Shown piece after piece: positions 12,701 to 21,899 of a DNA stretch of 64,000 nucleotides. Location of the stretch: the NCBI RefSeq assembly GCF_043641665.1, contig NC_092200.1, positions 5,675,694 through 5,739,693 of the forward strand, in the 5' to 3' direction. The stretch comes from Enoplosus armatus. Lineage: Eukaryota; Chordata; Actinopteri; Centrarchiformes; Enoplosidae. The position numbers were made by a program, and so were the translations under genes. Position 1 is the first letter of the stretch. The number at the start of each line of letters is the position of its first letter. Under the pieces are notes generated by a model that did not search any database, was not told the origin of the DNA, and saw only the letters and a list, made by a program, of their open reading frames with translations.

Positions 12701-13639
12701 GTCTGACATTTTGGGATATTCCCGTTCTTGCCAAGAGTTAGATGAGGGGATCGAATTAAATTAAATTGCATTGGCAGCGGTGGCACAAATCTTAAGACAC
12801 AAGTATTTCAAAGCCTGAGCAGATGAAACTCCCTTTTGAGATAAGTGACAAAATAGTTTGTTTTGTTTTTGGTATTTTCGTGAACCTTCCCTTTAAATTT
12901 CATTCTGCATGCATGTACTTTCAACTCTTACTGTTAAAGGGTGCCTTGTCTTTCTATAACATACCAATTGGACACATCTCAGGGATGCTGGACACATACG
13001 GTTCGTTCTGGAACTGGGGGACATTGTCATTGATGTCCTGCACCTTGATGATGAACTCTGACTGGGGTTCCTCTGGTTCATTAGACCTCCTGTTGATAGC
13101 CTGGGCTTGAAGGACGTAGAAGGCCTTTTCCTCGCGGTCGAGCTTCTTCAGAGTCCGGATCTCACCAGAATACTCATCTATCTCAAACACATCTCCAGCG
13201 CCTTCTCCTGATAATATGTACTTGATGGAAAACTCGCCTCGGTCAGAGTCAGATTTGAGCTACAAAAAGAGGAGGGCGCATGTGAAAGCTTGATTTTTTT
13301 AAAAACCATTTTTATCAGAGGTAAACCAGAAAACATGCATTTTCAAAGGGAAGTACCGTATCAAGGACATGGAGGACATTCAATCTGAAGCGGTACCTGG
13401 CCAATAACGCGAGGAGTGGGATCTTCCTCGAGGACAAACATCTGTTTCCAGATCCAGTCTCTCTTCAGGCGATGGTGCAGATGATTGGACCCCTGGGCCA
13501 ATTGTTGGGCTTCCAGACCCTGAGTACCACTCATATCGCTCAGCACACCTCCAGGAATCATAGAAAAGACCACCATGGCCAAAACACTCGCCATGCTCAT
13601 TTTTACTGTCCATCCGTGCATTTCTTCTGCACATCCCAT
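484..13639 (-). CDS. Type II classical cadherin, ten coding exons, 3' end outside window
   Basis: Calcium-dependent cell-cell adhesion receptor of the plasma membrane. Coding join, minus strand: 13639-13397, 13259-12965, 11699-11580, 10191-10024, 8961-8771, 6888-6635, 5315-5179, 3317-3196, 2873-2756, 735-484. This is 1,900 nt, or 633 codons plus one base, with no stop or frameshift. Seen: signal peptide, RLKR cleavage site at 57-60, mature N-terminus DWIW with Trp2 and Trp4 (the type II hallmark), five EC repeats with LDRE, DxNDN and DxD calcium motifs, cysteines at 503, 595, 597 and 603 in EC5, and a helix starting near 616. From memory, the exon lengths match the conserved type II pattern except for one extra codon in the 191-bp exon. 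The cytoplasmic exon is missing because the window ends. The paralogue is unresolved: the KRDWIW start resembles VE-cadherin (CDH5), EC1-EC2 look generic type II, and the end of EC5 has CDH19-, CDH22- and CDH24-like traits. Confidence 0.95.
1985..2606. mobile_element. Palindromic fish MITE, full-length-like copy (family P)
   Basis: Non-coding inverted-repeat element inside a cadherin intron. The left end contains TGACATTTTGGGAAATACGC and the right end GTGTATTTCCCAAATTGTTG, which are inverted versions of each other. The interior has matching halves: GTTAGCTTAGCTTAGCA on the left, and TTAAGCTAAGCTAACTAATA on the right. The central GTTGCTAGGCAACC is itself palindromic. Related copies lie at 7768-7943, 12700-12757 and 50957-51549. 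It has no ORF of its own and must have been moved by another element's transposase. The exact ends are uncertain by about 10 bp. Confidence 0.75.
2756..2873 (-). CDS. Cadherin exon encoding EC5 first half
   Basis: 118 bp, residues 511-550. The acceptor GTGTCTCTCAG and the donor AAG|GTTACA are visible. It encodes [20 protein letters not shown], an EC5 signature, and [10 protein letters not shown] with an N-glycosylation sequon at N542. The intron upstream is short (322 bp). Confidence 0.95.
3196..3317 (-). CDS. Cadherin exon encoding end of EC4 and start of EC5
   Basis: 122 bp, residues 470-510. The acceptor follows TTCACTACTGCAG and the donor is GAA|GTATGT. It encodes the EC4-EC5 linker DINDN (486-490), then [12 protein letters not shown]503 is the conserved cysteine at the start of the membrane-proximal domain. 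The linker is followed by VP rather than the usual AP. Confidence 0.95.
3546..5043 (+). mobile_element. Non-autonomous hAT-like element carrying a minisatellite
   Basis: Seen: 14-bp terminal inverted repeats, CAGTGGTTCCCAAC at 3546 and GTTGGGAATCACTG ending at 5043, with one mismatch. They are flanked by 8-bp target-site duplications TTCTAGAC (3538-3545) and CTCTAGAC (5044-5051), with one mismatch. Known: hAT elements make 8-bp duplications, and Charlie-type members favour the TCTAGA core seen here. No transposase is present. About 1.17 kb of the 1,498-bp body is the 34-bp tandem array. It sits in the intron between the 137-bp and 122-bp cadherin exons. Confidence 0.85.
3703..4875. repeat. 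34-bp minisatellite, about 32 copies
   Basis: Direct tandem array of a unit close to ACTTTTAGCTAACTATTTC followed by ACCAGTTTATACATT. Variant units differ at the TATACATTA / TATCCATGA / TTTATTA / ACACATTA positions, and several lack four bases after TTTTAGCT. Edge units are the most diverged, as expected for an array homogenised from the centre. There are no spacers, so it is not a CRISPR. Confidence 0.95.
5179..5315 (-). CDS. Cadherin exon encoding middle of EC4
   Basis: 137 bp, residues 424-470. The acceptor TTTTCTTCCAG and the donor GTAAGG are visible. It encodes YSIDKRSD, then [19 protein letters not shown] with the calcium motif LDRE (452-455), then [11 protein letters not shown]. Two N-glycosylation sequons are present: N443-G-T and N461-V-T. 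The second lies in the WHNxTV segment typical of type II EC4. Confidence 0.95.
6635..6888 (-). CDS. Cadherin exon encoding end of EC3 and start of EC4
   Basis: 254 bp, residues 340-424. The acceptor TTTCCCTCACAG and the donor CAG|GTAATG are visible. It opens with PLDYE, the EC3 equivalent of LDRE. The EC3-EC4 linker reads ENVDEPP (381-387), where type II cadherins normally have DVDEPP, so the first Asp is Asn here. EC4 begins with [20 protein letters not shown] and carries a DTDTVNN calcium motif. Confidence 0.95.
7443..7665 (+). mobile_element. Dispersed fish repeat fragment
   Basis: Starts with AGACTGTATGAAAGAAGTGG and contains GACCATAATTTACTAAATGA and TCATTTTCTCATAGACTTCT. I recognise these from a widespread non-coding repeat of fish genomes. 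No ORF. The opening AGACTGTAT resembles the terminal sequence of the element at 23,131. Confidence 0.5.
7768..7943. mobile_element. Partial copy of palindromic MITE family P
   Basis: Holds the centre-to-right-end half of family P: GTCCGGCACAAAG, CCGTAAAACCAC, ACATGAGAGCGGTATCAATG and AAGAAAGCGAATAAGCG, which match the right half of the copies at 1985-2606 and 50957-51549. The left half is absent. It lies in the 1,882-bp cadherin intron. Confidence 0.65.
8549..8573. repeat. Poly-T tract
   Basis: About 23 consecutive T. It lies in an intron and reads as poly-A in the cadherin transcript. Other mononucleotide runs are at 10307-10320 (T) and 54631-54645 (T). Confidence 0.9.
8771..8961 (-). CDS. 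Cadherin exon encoding first part of EC3
   Basis: 191 bp, residues 276-339. The acceptor TTTCTTCAG and the donor AAG|GTGAAT are visible. It encodes [19 protein letters not shown] and a DxDxGxN calcium motif (DGDIGIN, 299-305). From memory the family length of this exon is 188 bp, so it has one extra codon, probably in the acidic loop LEDDLEESS (312-320). It ends in phase 0, as the next exon requires. Confidence 0.93.
9752..9775. repeat. (TC)n microsatellite
   Basis: About 12 CT dinucleotides within a pyrimidine-rich stretch in a cadherin intron. Confidence 0.9.
10024..10191 (-). CDS. Cadherin exon encoding second part of EC2
   Basis: 168 bp, residues 220-276. The acceptor follows CTCTGTCTCTGCAG and the donor is GTGAGT. 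It encodes the MDRE motif (229-232) and the EC2-EC3 linker DVNDN (265-269), preceded by a serine/threonine-rich strand ([11 protein letters not shown]). The residue after DVNDN is Gly where most type II cadherins have Pro, a small divergence. Confidence 0.95.
11580..11699 (-). CDS. Cadherin exon encoding first part of EC2
   Basis: 120 bp, residues 180-220 with split codons at both ends. The acceptor CCCCCCACAG and the donor G|GTACCA are visible. It encodes [15 protein letters not shown], where DADD (190-193) is the EC2 calcium motif, and [17 protein letters not shown], a strongly conserved type II signature. The phase 1 ends match both neighbouring exons. Confidence 0.95.
11808..12260. repeat. 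Strand-asymmetric purine then pyrimidine tract in intron
   Basis: 11808-11922 is G/A-rich with several runs of four or more G (for example GGGGGGTGGGG and GGTGGGGGTGGGG). 11960-12260 is C/T-rich. Both lie in the intron before the 120-bp exon. The composition could support G-quadruplex or triplex structure, but only the base bias is seen directly. Confidence 0.6.
12580..12692 (-). mobile_element. Fragment of dispersed repeat family M
   Basis: Reads AAAAGTCTAAGCCATACTAG, then GAGGCTGTACTTGGACACAG and GAGCTAAAGGCTAATATCAG. These are reverse complements of the end of the copy at 28640-29220 (AGCTCAAAGCACC, TACAGCCTCAG). Confidence 0.6.
12700..12757. mobile_element. Left-end fragment of palindromic MITE family P
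   Basis: GTCTGACATTTTGGGATATT then CTTGCCAAGAGTTAGATGAG match the left terminus of the copy at 1985. The rest of the element is missing. Confidence 0.55.
12965..13259 (-). CDS. Cadherin exon encoding most of EC1
   Basis: 295 bp, residues 82-179 plus the first base of 180. The acceptor TTTGTAG and the donor G|GTATGT are both visible. It carries the EC1 calcium motif LDREE (121-125) and the linker DINDN (156-160). A QAI tripeptide (134-136) sits in the strand where classical type I cadherins have HAV. The segment [13 protein letters not shown] is typical of type II EC1. The intron separating it from the upstream coding exon is only 137 bp. Confidence 0.95.
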
Positions 13640-13773
13640 GGTTAGCGGACAGAGGACAGAGGTATCACTGGTCCAGTGCTACCAATTCTTCATTCAACAG
13701 CACAGTAATTCATGATCCCGGCAGTGCTGTATCCCATCTTGTTATGTTGTGGTTTGTATGCATGCTCATGTCT
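13397..13773 (-). CDS. Cadherin first coding exon: 5'UTR, signal peptide, propeptide, EC1 start
   Basis: The coding part is 13639-13397 (81 codons). I chose the ATG at 13639 because it has A at -3 and G at +4. In-frame ATGs at 13621 (residue 7) and 13600 (residue 14) are alternatives. The hydrophobic core spans about residues 15-33, so signal cleavage is likely near 34. A short propeptide follows and ends in RLKR (57-60), a furin-type site. The mature protein starts [13 protein letters not shown], giving the Trp2/Trp4 pair that swaps into the partner cadherin. The donor is CAG|GTACCG. Upstream, a pyrimidine-rich acceptor ending in TTTCAG puts a possible exon start at 13773, which would give a 134-nt 5'UTR part. 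That border is inferred; the coding part is firm. Confidence 0.85.
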
Positions 13774-14004
13774 CTGAAATAAAAGTTAACAATTTAATTA
13801 ATGGCTGCAGTGAGAAATTTCCAGCAGTGCACAGAGATTGCAAAATGTTGCACAGTGTAATTTCACAAAGCCATAGACACATATGTGAAGTATTTGATAT
13901 TCTTTTAAATTACAAAGCTACATTTGATGTCTGTGTATATCTATCTAAAATTAAAAGTGAATTTTAAGTATATGATAGACAAATGCTGTACATAAATTTA
14001 TTAC
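13774..14004. other. No gene seen immediately upstream of the cadherin coding exon
   Basis: AT-rich sequence with stops in all frames. No TATA/initiator pair or CpG-rich promoter is evident. If the acceptor at 13773 is used, this is the end of the first intron. Confidence 0.5.
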
Positions 14005-14528
14005 CAGTCGTACTTGTACCTAAGGGGGTATTTCTGCAGTTGGGGGTACGTGTAAAGTAGAGTAGCTCAACTGATTGGAAAACATAGACATTACAATTTG
14101 ATTTAAAAAAACATAGCCAATATGAGTTAACAGCAAACACACTGCGATTGAGAGTGTGTGAAAACGAGTGCAGAAAACCAGTTACCTGAAAGTAGTGAAC
14201 TTTTGAAAAATACCTGAACACGTAAGTTAAACTGTTGAAATTGTTAACGTTAGCTAAGAGTATTGGATAAATGGTTGAAATAGTATGTATAATCTGTTTT
14301 TAGTTAGCTAAAAGTAAACTTTTGTTCATTATTTCATTTATCCATCACTAACTAGTCGCTAACTATTTCTTATGATAAATGGTTGAAATAGTTAAGGTTG
14401 CAGCTTCAACCACTGCAAGTGTTAACTAACTTCTTCCACGTTTATATAATTAATAGTGTTATTAACATGACAGGTTGTGTTGATAGGGCTGTGGGAGTTG
14501 GTCTGACTTTAATGGTTGAGAACCACTG
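14005..14528 (-). mobile_element. Second copy of the hAT-like element, inverted and without the array
   Basis: On the minus strand it starts at 14528 with CAGTGGTTCTCAACC and continues through AGCCCTATCAACACAA and AACACTATTAATT. These parallel the first 80 bases of the element at 3546. The far end (14005, CAGTCGTACTTG on plus) is a decayed terminal repeat. It contains only two or three diverged, scattered versions of the 34-bp motif (GATAAATGGTTGAAATAGT twice). The flanking 8-mers match at about five of eight bases, so the target duplication has decayed. Confidence 0.65.
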
Positions 14529-17500
14529 TTCAATATGAGCTTTACGATGACATGATTGTTTTTTTTTGTCTGTCTAAAGAGTTAAGTCAAATCCAGTGCA
14601 CAACAACAACTCAGATATTTCAAATTCAAGCAAGAAAGCCAGAGCAAAATTGCATTTTAGAAGAGAAAGACAAACCCTTTGTCCGAGCTCTCCTTTTTTT
14701 TTTGTCTTGCATCCTGCAGGCGCCTGAAAACAGCCCTCTGTTTTGAATTCAGACAAGGCCCTGTATTGTGTTTCAGGGGAGGGGGGGAGCAGGGCCTGAA
14801 CATCATTCCTTAAGCATGACAGTGCACTCTGCAGCTGACTAATGAAGACTTCTAATTAGATCAATGTCTCCCCAGACATGGAAAACAGAGACACACATGC
14901 CTCTGACAAACTATGAGTCGAATCGATGCACCAATTATAATGTGCACCAAGATCAGGGTCAAGAGTGTAAGGACAATGAAAGTCAGACAAGACAGCAAAT
15001 TAGTAAGGACAACACAAATACAACATCTTGAACTGACAACCCTGCCAAAGTTAACAGGCTTTAACTTCAACAAATTCATCCGCTTCCTTTATTTACATGG
15101 ATTAACTGTGGTGTCTTTTTCACTGTCTTTCTACGAGCAACAATAACCATCCGCTGTCAGCTTTGTGCAAACATGTCCCTGTCAAAGATAGAAGAGAAGA
15201 CCTAAATATCACATCACAGCTTTGTCATCCTGTGTTACCAAGGGTGGTCACTGGTGTCCAGGTTGTTTGACTTGGCAACCTCTTCTTTTCTCTCAGTAAC
15301 TTATCAATTTCTCAATTTCTCCATGAAATGAGAATATGTTAACAGTATATATATTTTTTTAAGTCTCTGCAGTATATGAAACACAAATTATTTGTCTAGA
15401 CATGAGACCCTGAACCCATCTTTACTGCTCTCCAGTCAAGCAGCAAACCATACATCAGCACTCAGTGGGATCCGTTGTTATTATTATTAAGGGCTAGAAG
15501 TCACAACAGCCATAATTCGAAACCATTTTAATAGTTTTTTGACACTGTAATATCAGCACATAACATATACAGTCCCACAATGTGGACGCTTTAATCCTAA
15601 GTGCTGCACAGGAACACAAGTGCATGCATTTTTAGCATGGGTGGTCCTGGCGGAAATGTAAAATATAGAGTATACAGCAGGAAATTGTTTCAGCAGTTAG
15701 TTGCAGTATTAATGCTTTAACAGCTCATAATGTTCATGTTTAATCTTGTAAAACTAAATTAGCTGTCAAGACCCATTTGTAATGAGCTGGTAAAATCAAT
15801 TACTGATGCAGGCTTTTATTTGTGAAATTCAATTTCAATACAGAATGTGAATGAGAGTATGTGTTTGCGCTTATGTATGTCTTTACGAGCCGTATTCATA
15901 TCTCCGAGCGTTGCGGACTGACATTACAATTAGTGGCCAGTGAATCGTGAGAGGTGTTATGGTCTTTCATGGGGCTGCCAAGCACGCGCCCAAAGTGAAC
16001 GCCAAAACTAGACACCAGCCCTCAATGATGTTACTCTGAGCAACTGCCAACATGCCAAGGAGTCTACTTAAAAAATCTTCCTGGGGGTATCCAGCCTTTT
16101 CCAGACTGATGTGGCTGGAATAGTGCACAGGTCAACAGATGTTTAGGTGCCAATTTAACAAGAAATAAGTGATGAAATTCTGGGAAAATAATGGGTAAGC
16201 CAAAAAAAAAAAAAACCCTCCCAGCTCCAGGTCTGTAAAAAAGGTATTAGGGAGCAACTAAAACACATGCCTGTGTGTGACAGCTATCTTGATATTGCTT
16301 GATAATAATGATGACCCTGCCTGATGTAAGTATCAGATATAGTGATAGAGCCGCTCCATATAAGCCTTTTATAGTACAAATCCATACATTATCATTTATC
16401 ATGATAAGCATCAAGAGAAACCAAAAATATGAAGAAATACCACCGAACTGGTCAATTTTCTCCTTTCAAAAGAAATTCTCATTTCTACATGACATGCAGT
16501 ACATGCAGAGTGCCCTGTGGTTGACAGCCATTCATTACCTCTAATAGGCCTTCCTCCCATTTCCAGCAGACCCCCTGTAGCCTGTATGTACAGTATGCTA
16601 CTCTACCACATGACAGAATGACAACGAGCTGCAGTCTCACAATGTTAAGCACTAGATGCGCTGAGACCGTCACATTATTTTCCTACATGGTGATGTGCTC
16701 TAGCTAATAAAATGTTCGCTCTGTTGTAGAAATGGTTCCAGGATGCTGTTAAAATGTGTCTAATGTGCCAACGCAAATGCTGAAATGTAGCAATAAAGAA
16801 AAAGCAGCTTCTACTTGACATTGTGGATGACACATCAATATCAATATGCACAGCTGACGCTAACTGCTAAGCAATGCTAGCTGTGTATGAGCTTTAATTA
16901 TGTTGTTTTTCATGCATCAATCTTCCAACTAGGGCTTATGTATGATAATTAAAAAAGGAAATGGAAAAATGTGATGGATATGAATGTATGTAAGGCTAAA
17001 AACATGACAATTAATCTATAGATAGACTCAGACCTCTCATTTATCCACAATCTTGCAATCTTAAGGAAAAAAAATCCATCTGTTAAGCCTGGCTTCTTTA
17101 AGATCACCCTTCCAAGACAAAATGTCCTTAATTGGTCATTTGGGACCCTTTCATGGGACTTGTTGTTTACTGTTCAGCTCCGTAAAACAATAACACTGAC
17201 ATGTAGCTTATGTTTCCTAAATCAGGACCTCAAATGAGTCCAGAGACTGAGCTGGAACAACAGGGGAATTTCAAGCCATCATGTATCTTCAAGTAAGTAA
17301 TTTGTTTGATTTTATTATGTGCACAAGTGGAAATCATTACCGTTTAGCAAAGTGTCACGAACTTCCACTGACGTTCATCGGCGATAGAACTATATCCTGC
17401 TATTTGTTTCCTTTCTTTTTCATTTAAAAATAATTACCTGATGCAGCCATAATTATTGCTAAAGAATAAGAAGAATAAGTGGCAAGTGGATTTAAACTAC

Positions 17501-18997
17501 AGGCAATTATCTATAAAGACTTAATTACAGTGATGAAAAGAAGTTTGTGACAAACATTTCACACCAAGTTTCAAGGAATATCAGACTAAGACAACATTCT
17601 GATCATCATAATACGCATATTTCAAAGGAAGAACCGGACTTGTGTATCCACGATGCTCCTCATGCTCTGAGGATGTTCTTACAGATGGGGTATTTGAGTA
17701 TTACTGTTTACTGTCCTTGAATACTTTGACCAAAATAATTAAAGTTATTTAACTGAGAACATGCCATGGATTGCCTACCTAAAGAAAGGTCATGGAAACT
17801 GTAAAATAATTATCTATAATGCCACATTTTGAATAATCTCCATATGAAATTTTTACCATCAATTTTCAAAGGTGGGATGCACTCAAAGCTCGTGTTTTGT
17901 TGCTAAATACTATAAGCCAGTGCACAGAGGTCAGTTACTCAGTATGGGTTGAAAAAAAGTGTTTTAAATTAGATAAACATTTGAGATGATCAATTCAGAG
18001 GCCTCAGATGGTCAACTCTGTGAACAAAAATAATCATACAACTCCATCACTTTTAAATTAAATCCACTTTAAAGTTATTTTAGCAATTTAAAACATGTTA
18101 TTTCAGAAGCAGGCATCTTAAAATGTGTAAGAAATGTACTGATTTCTTGCTGTGGCAAATACAAGAAGATCGTTGAGAAATTATTGTATTCAGTTATATA
18201 TGAAGTTCAGCCATTCAGCTGCTGCTTTTATGTTGAAAACCTTTTTGTATTCCTCTATACATCCTTCACAGGATAATACATAAAATTGCATCTAATCATC
18301 TTCTGACAATTGAGCTCTTATAGGATGTATAGCGTCCACCAACTTACCCACCTGTTTGTGTGATGCTGCTGTCCTATAAAGCCATTTGTCATCAACCGCC
18401 GTCAAGAGAGATCATCACGGGGTGCAAAGAAACACAATCTGCTTGACTAAATACCCTGGTACTGGAAAGCAATTTAGTCACCACAATAGCAGAAGCGAAT
18501 GCGCGTGGTTCTCAAATGCGTAATCCCCTCTGCTGACGACCTCCCCTTTTCTTCTTCTTCTCGCCCCTTTTCTGCCCTTCTCAAACTTCCCGGGGAAGAA
18601 CAAACACAGGCCCTATTGTCTGGGACTCACATCTGAACACTGCAGAACACTCAAGGCCTTCATCGCCATGCAAATAGTCACAGCCTAGACTTACAAATGG
18701 ATTTCTATCTTTTCACCCTCTCTGTTTTTTCCTCCCCATTTTTGTGAACAATCCAGCGCTTATTAGAGTCGAGCCGGAGCACTGAGGGGATGGTAATTCA
18801 TCCACTATTTCTGCTAGTGATAGGAAGGCAACAGTCTGTTTTTTGACATTCAAGCCGAGGGAGAATGCTGTTCCTGCACGCCTTGTCCTGATATGGTCAC
18901 ATTCAAAAATTGACCCGTCATGACACCGAGTATGCAAAATCACTTGGGATGTTGTTTGTTCTCCACATTCTCCCGGTTGTTTACATGGACTTGTAAT
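14529..18997. other. No gene seen; ordinary AT-rich DNA
   Basis: All six frames hold only short ORFs (at most about 80 codons) with no recognisable motif. There are short A-runs near 16203. No tRNA or rRNA fold was noticed. Conserved regulatory elements could be here but cannot be judged from one genome. Confidence 0.5.
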
Positions 18998-19522
18998 CAG
19001 GGCTGTAGTGGTAAATAAAGGGTGAGTCAGCGCTACTTCACCTCAGCTACACTATCGCCGTGATGAATGGAAAGATGGACCAACCTTGAATCAAACACAA
19101 TCTATATGGCCTTTATTATAGATCGATGTTTGCAATATAAGAGAATAACAAAACTGACAGATGTGGATTTGTAGAAGCCAAATCACATCTACGTTTCTCC
19201 CGTACTTCTGTCTCCTCTCTTTAACCCTCCCCTTACTCTCTGGAAATATAAAAAGTCTTCATTTGAATAGTGTGAATTGCGGCAATGGTGGATTAACTTA
19301 ATGTCGTAGCTAACTCCACCCATCATAAAAAAAAAATGTTGATAAAAATCTGTTGACATGAGGATTTAACGTTTCAGAGGAGCACTGATGCACTGACGAA
19401 TGCCTGAATTTACAACAGAAACTGCGAGAGGGTAAAGTACGCTCCTGAGTAAACACTATTTCACAATTTGAGAGGTGGGTGCAAACAAAGTTTACATGCA
19501 GTTACCCTCCACTACAGCCCTG
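18998..19522. mobile_element. 525-bp hAT-type MITE with TIRs and 8-bp target duplication
   Basis: Perfect 14-bp terminal inverted repeats: CAGGGCTGTAGTGG at 18998-19011, and CCACTACAGCCCTG at 19509-19522. The flanking 8-mers CTTGTAAT (18990-18997) and CTGGTAAT (19523-19530) match at seven of eight bases. The 8-bp duplication and the CAGGG-type end point to hAT. There is no coding capacity, so it was mobilised in trans. Confidence 0.85.
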
Positions 19523-21899
19523 CTGGTAATTGTGGTCACTCCAATTACCACCAGTTAAAAGTTTGTCATTCTTGAGTCATTTTTGATTTGACGACCAAAT
19601 AACCTTTTGGATGAAACACCCAAAGAGCTTCATTACGTGCTTCTCGTAAACATGCTAACCTCCTAGGGCTAATTACAAACCTGAGCAATGCTAATAGATT
19701 CAATAATTAGAATGCTCTATGAGGGTCAAGCTAGCGTCGCTGGGTGTAAATGTCTCCAAAGCGGCCGCAGCAGCCTTCCCTCACAGCTTTGTGACAGGGT
19801 GGAATTAGTTATTGCGGAAGTTGAGATTAGTTCCTCCTGTGAACTCCACCGCTCCCATTCTGATTCCATATCAAACAGAGAAATGTCAGGACCTGCACTG
19901 TGACATTTAAAAACCCCATTGTAGACCTTGTCTAATTGAACCTCCCTCATTATAATGATGGAGTGTGGACCGACCACCGCAAAAGAACATCAGAGACGAA
20001 AGCTACGGTTCGGTGCCAGCAGGAATTATTTACATTCCCGCTCTCTTCTTCTTCTCCCTTCGAATGCAGAAGCGAATCCGACTATCTCTCAGTCTCCAGT
20101 GACATTTCAGGGCTGTCAAATAATGGGCACAGAGTAATGGTCAGCATATTTCCAACCAGATAAAGGTGAGTCTGGTCAAATCAGCATTCACCGGGATGTC
20201 ATGTTATAAATAATGTAAGCTGTAATGGTGACACACTCCTTGCTTATTATCCTGTATTGTTCACTATCAGTGAAGACATCAGTCTCTTGACAGGAGGCAC
20301 AAAGAGAAGATAATGCGGCTCTGACATTAAACTGAGGATTTTACACCAGCGTACATTGTTGTTTTTCACATCTTTCTATTTCTTTCTACTGTTATCCCCA
20401 TTTGATTAATGTCTTTGAATATCTCTTTGAAAAAATAAAGTTATATCAACACAAACACTACACCAATGTCAATAAGAAGTTCACGAGTTCAGGTTCAAGA
20501 GATGAACTGAACTGTCCAGCCTTCGTCATGTTAGAGGCAGATGTGCCCTTCACATTCTTACATGCACTTACATTCATATTGTTGCATCGTCTCGCTGTAA
20601 TTGGAAGAAGAATAAAGCGTCATTGGCATTCTGCTCAGTCCACTGTGGTGAATTTGATGAGAATGTCACATTAAAAATGCATGTTCCTCATACGTTCTTT
20701 GGCCTTTGTCTTTAGCCATGGGAAACAGCGGACACTTATGACAAATAAGGACGAAGCTGACGCTGCCTGAGGTGGATCTCTCTGTTTGACAGGAAGCCTC
20801 AGCGTCTTCTCCCAGTGCCTGCCTCCTCAACATGAGACCATGCGTTTGTCAACCGCCTGGGCCGATGGAGGGGAAAAGAAATTGGGTCATAAAAGAAGAG
20901 TTGCTTCGACTTATAAACATTATTCTAAGAAAAAAAGACAAACAAGCTTCTTCACCTGATAAATGATGATGAAATCCTGGTCACTTTCTCAGAAAATGCT
21001 CAAGCTTCATCTATATTTGAGGATGAAACAAGACTTTTCATACACATACAGTACAGGTTCTCCACAGATACATGACATAGAAGATTCATCTATATTTTTA
21101 AAGCAGTTTGTAGAAATGAACCAACAGCTGATGGCCGACGGCCAACTGTCGACCAGCTGCTGGACGATCACTTGCGAGACATCTCAGGTCTCCCAGATCC
21201 TCCAGTAATCTGCCACAAATGAGCACTAACTCTGCACTCTGGGCAGCAAGGGAAATCTCCTGGAACCAGACAGCAATGTTTAGTTCACATAAACATTTAA
21301 AGTGGTTCTGTCCATAAAATATATAACTCAAGGTGGGAAGAAATTAAGAGCATTTGATCAAGTACAGTTTTCAGATACTTGTACTTAACTTGTTTAACTG
21401 TTTATCTGCCAGTTGAAGTTACTTTACAAATGTTTTATATTTAAATGCAAATATAAAGCCTTCTTAATGATACAGCTAACAATTTCTAGAAGTGTCATAA
21501 TTTGCACAACAAAGCCACTTTGGCCATGGAAAAGAGGCAACTGGCAGTTGTCTGTTAAAATTGTCACCTCAACAGTTTAAGCACTATTTTAAATTGAATT
21601 ACATAGAGTTTCGAGCACTTCTATGGGTACAAAGTACAGACCTGAGGACATAAAAACATTAGGTGAGAAGTTAACTACGACTAACAAGGTGCATTTCTGT
21701 GTTTTTTAAGATTCTGTTACATGAAGAATACAGTGTTGAAAAATCATTTTGTGATTGTTTTAGTCAGCACAGATTAAATGGCCGTATTGGAGGTTTAGCT
21801 GCAGTGTTTTACAAGTGTGCAACCCCCATTCACAGATTTTTTTTTATCACCCATCCATCCATTCTTAGCATTATTTTAGCTGGAGAGTTTCTCAACAAA
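19523..21899. other. No gene seen
   Basis: Only short ORFs without recognisable motifs (longest 90 codons, at 20402-20674). 21340-21440 has a stretch rich in TACTTGTACTT-like words, reminiscent of the CAGTGGTGG-type repeat at 36029, but too decayed to call. Confidence 0.5.
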
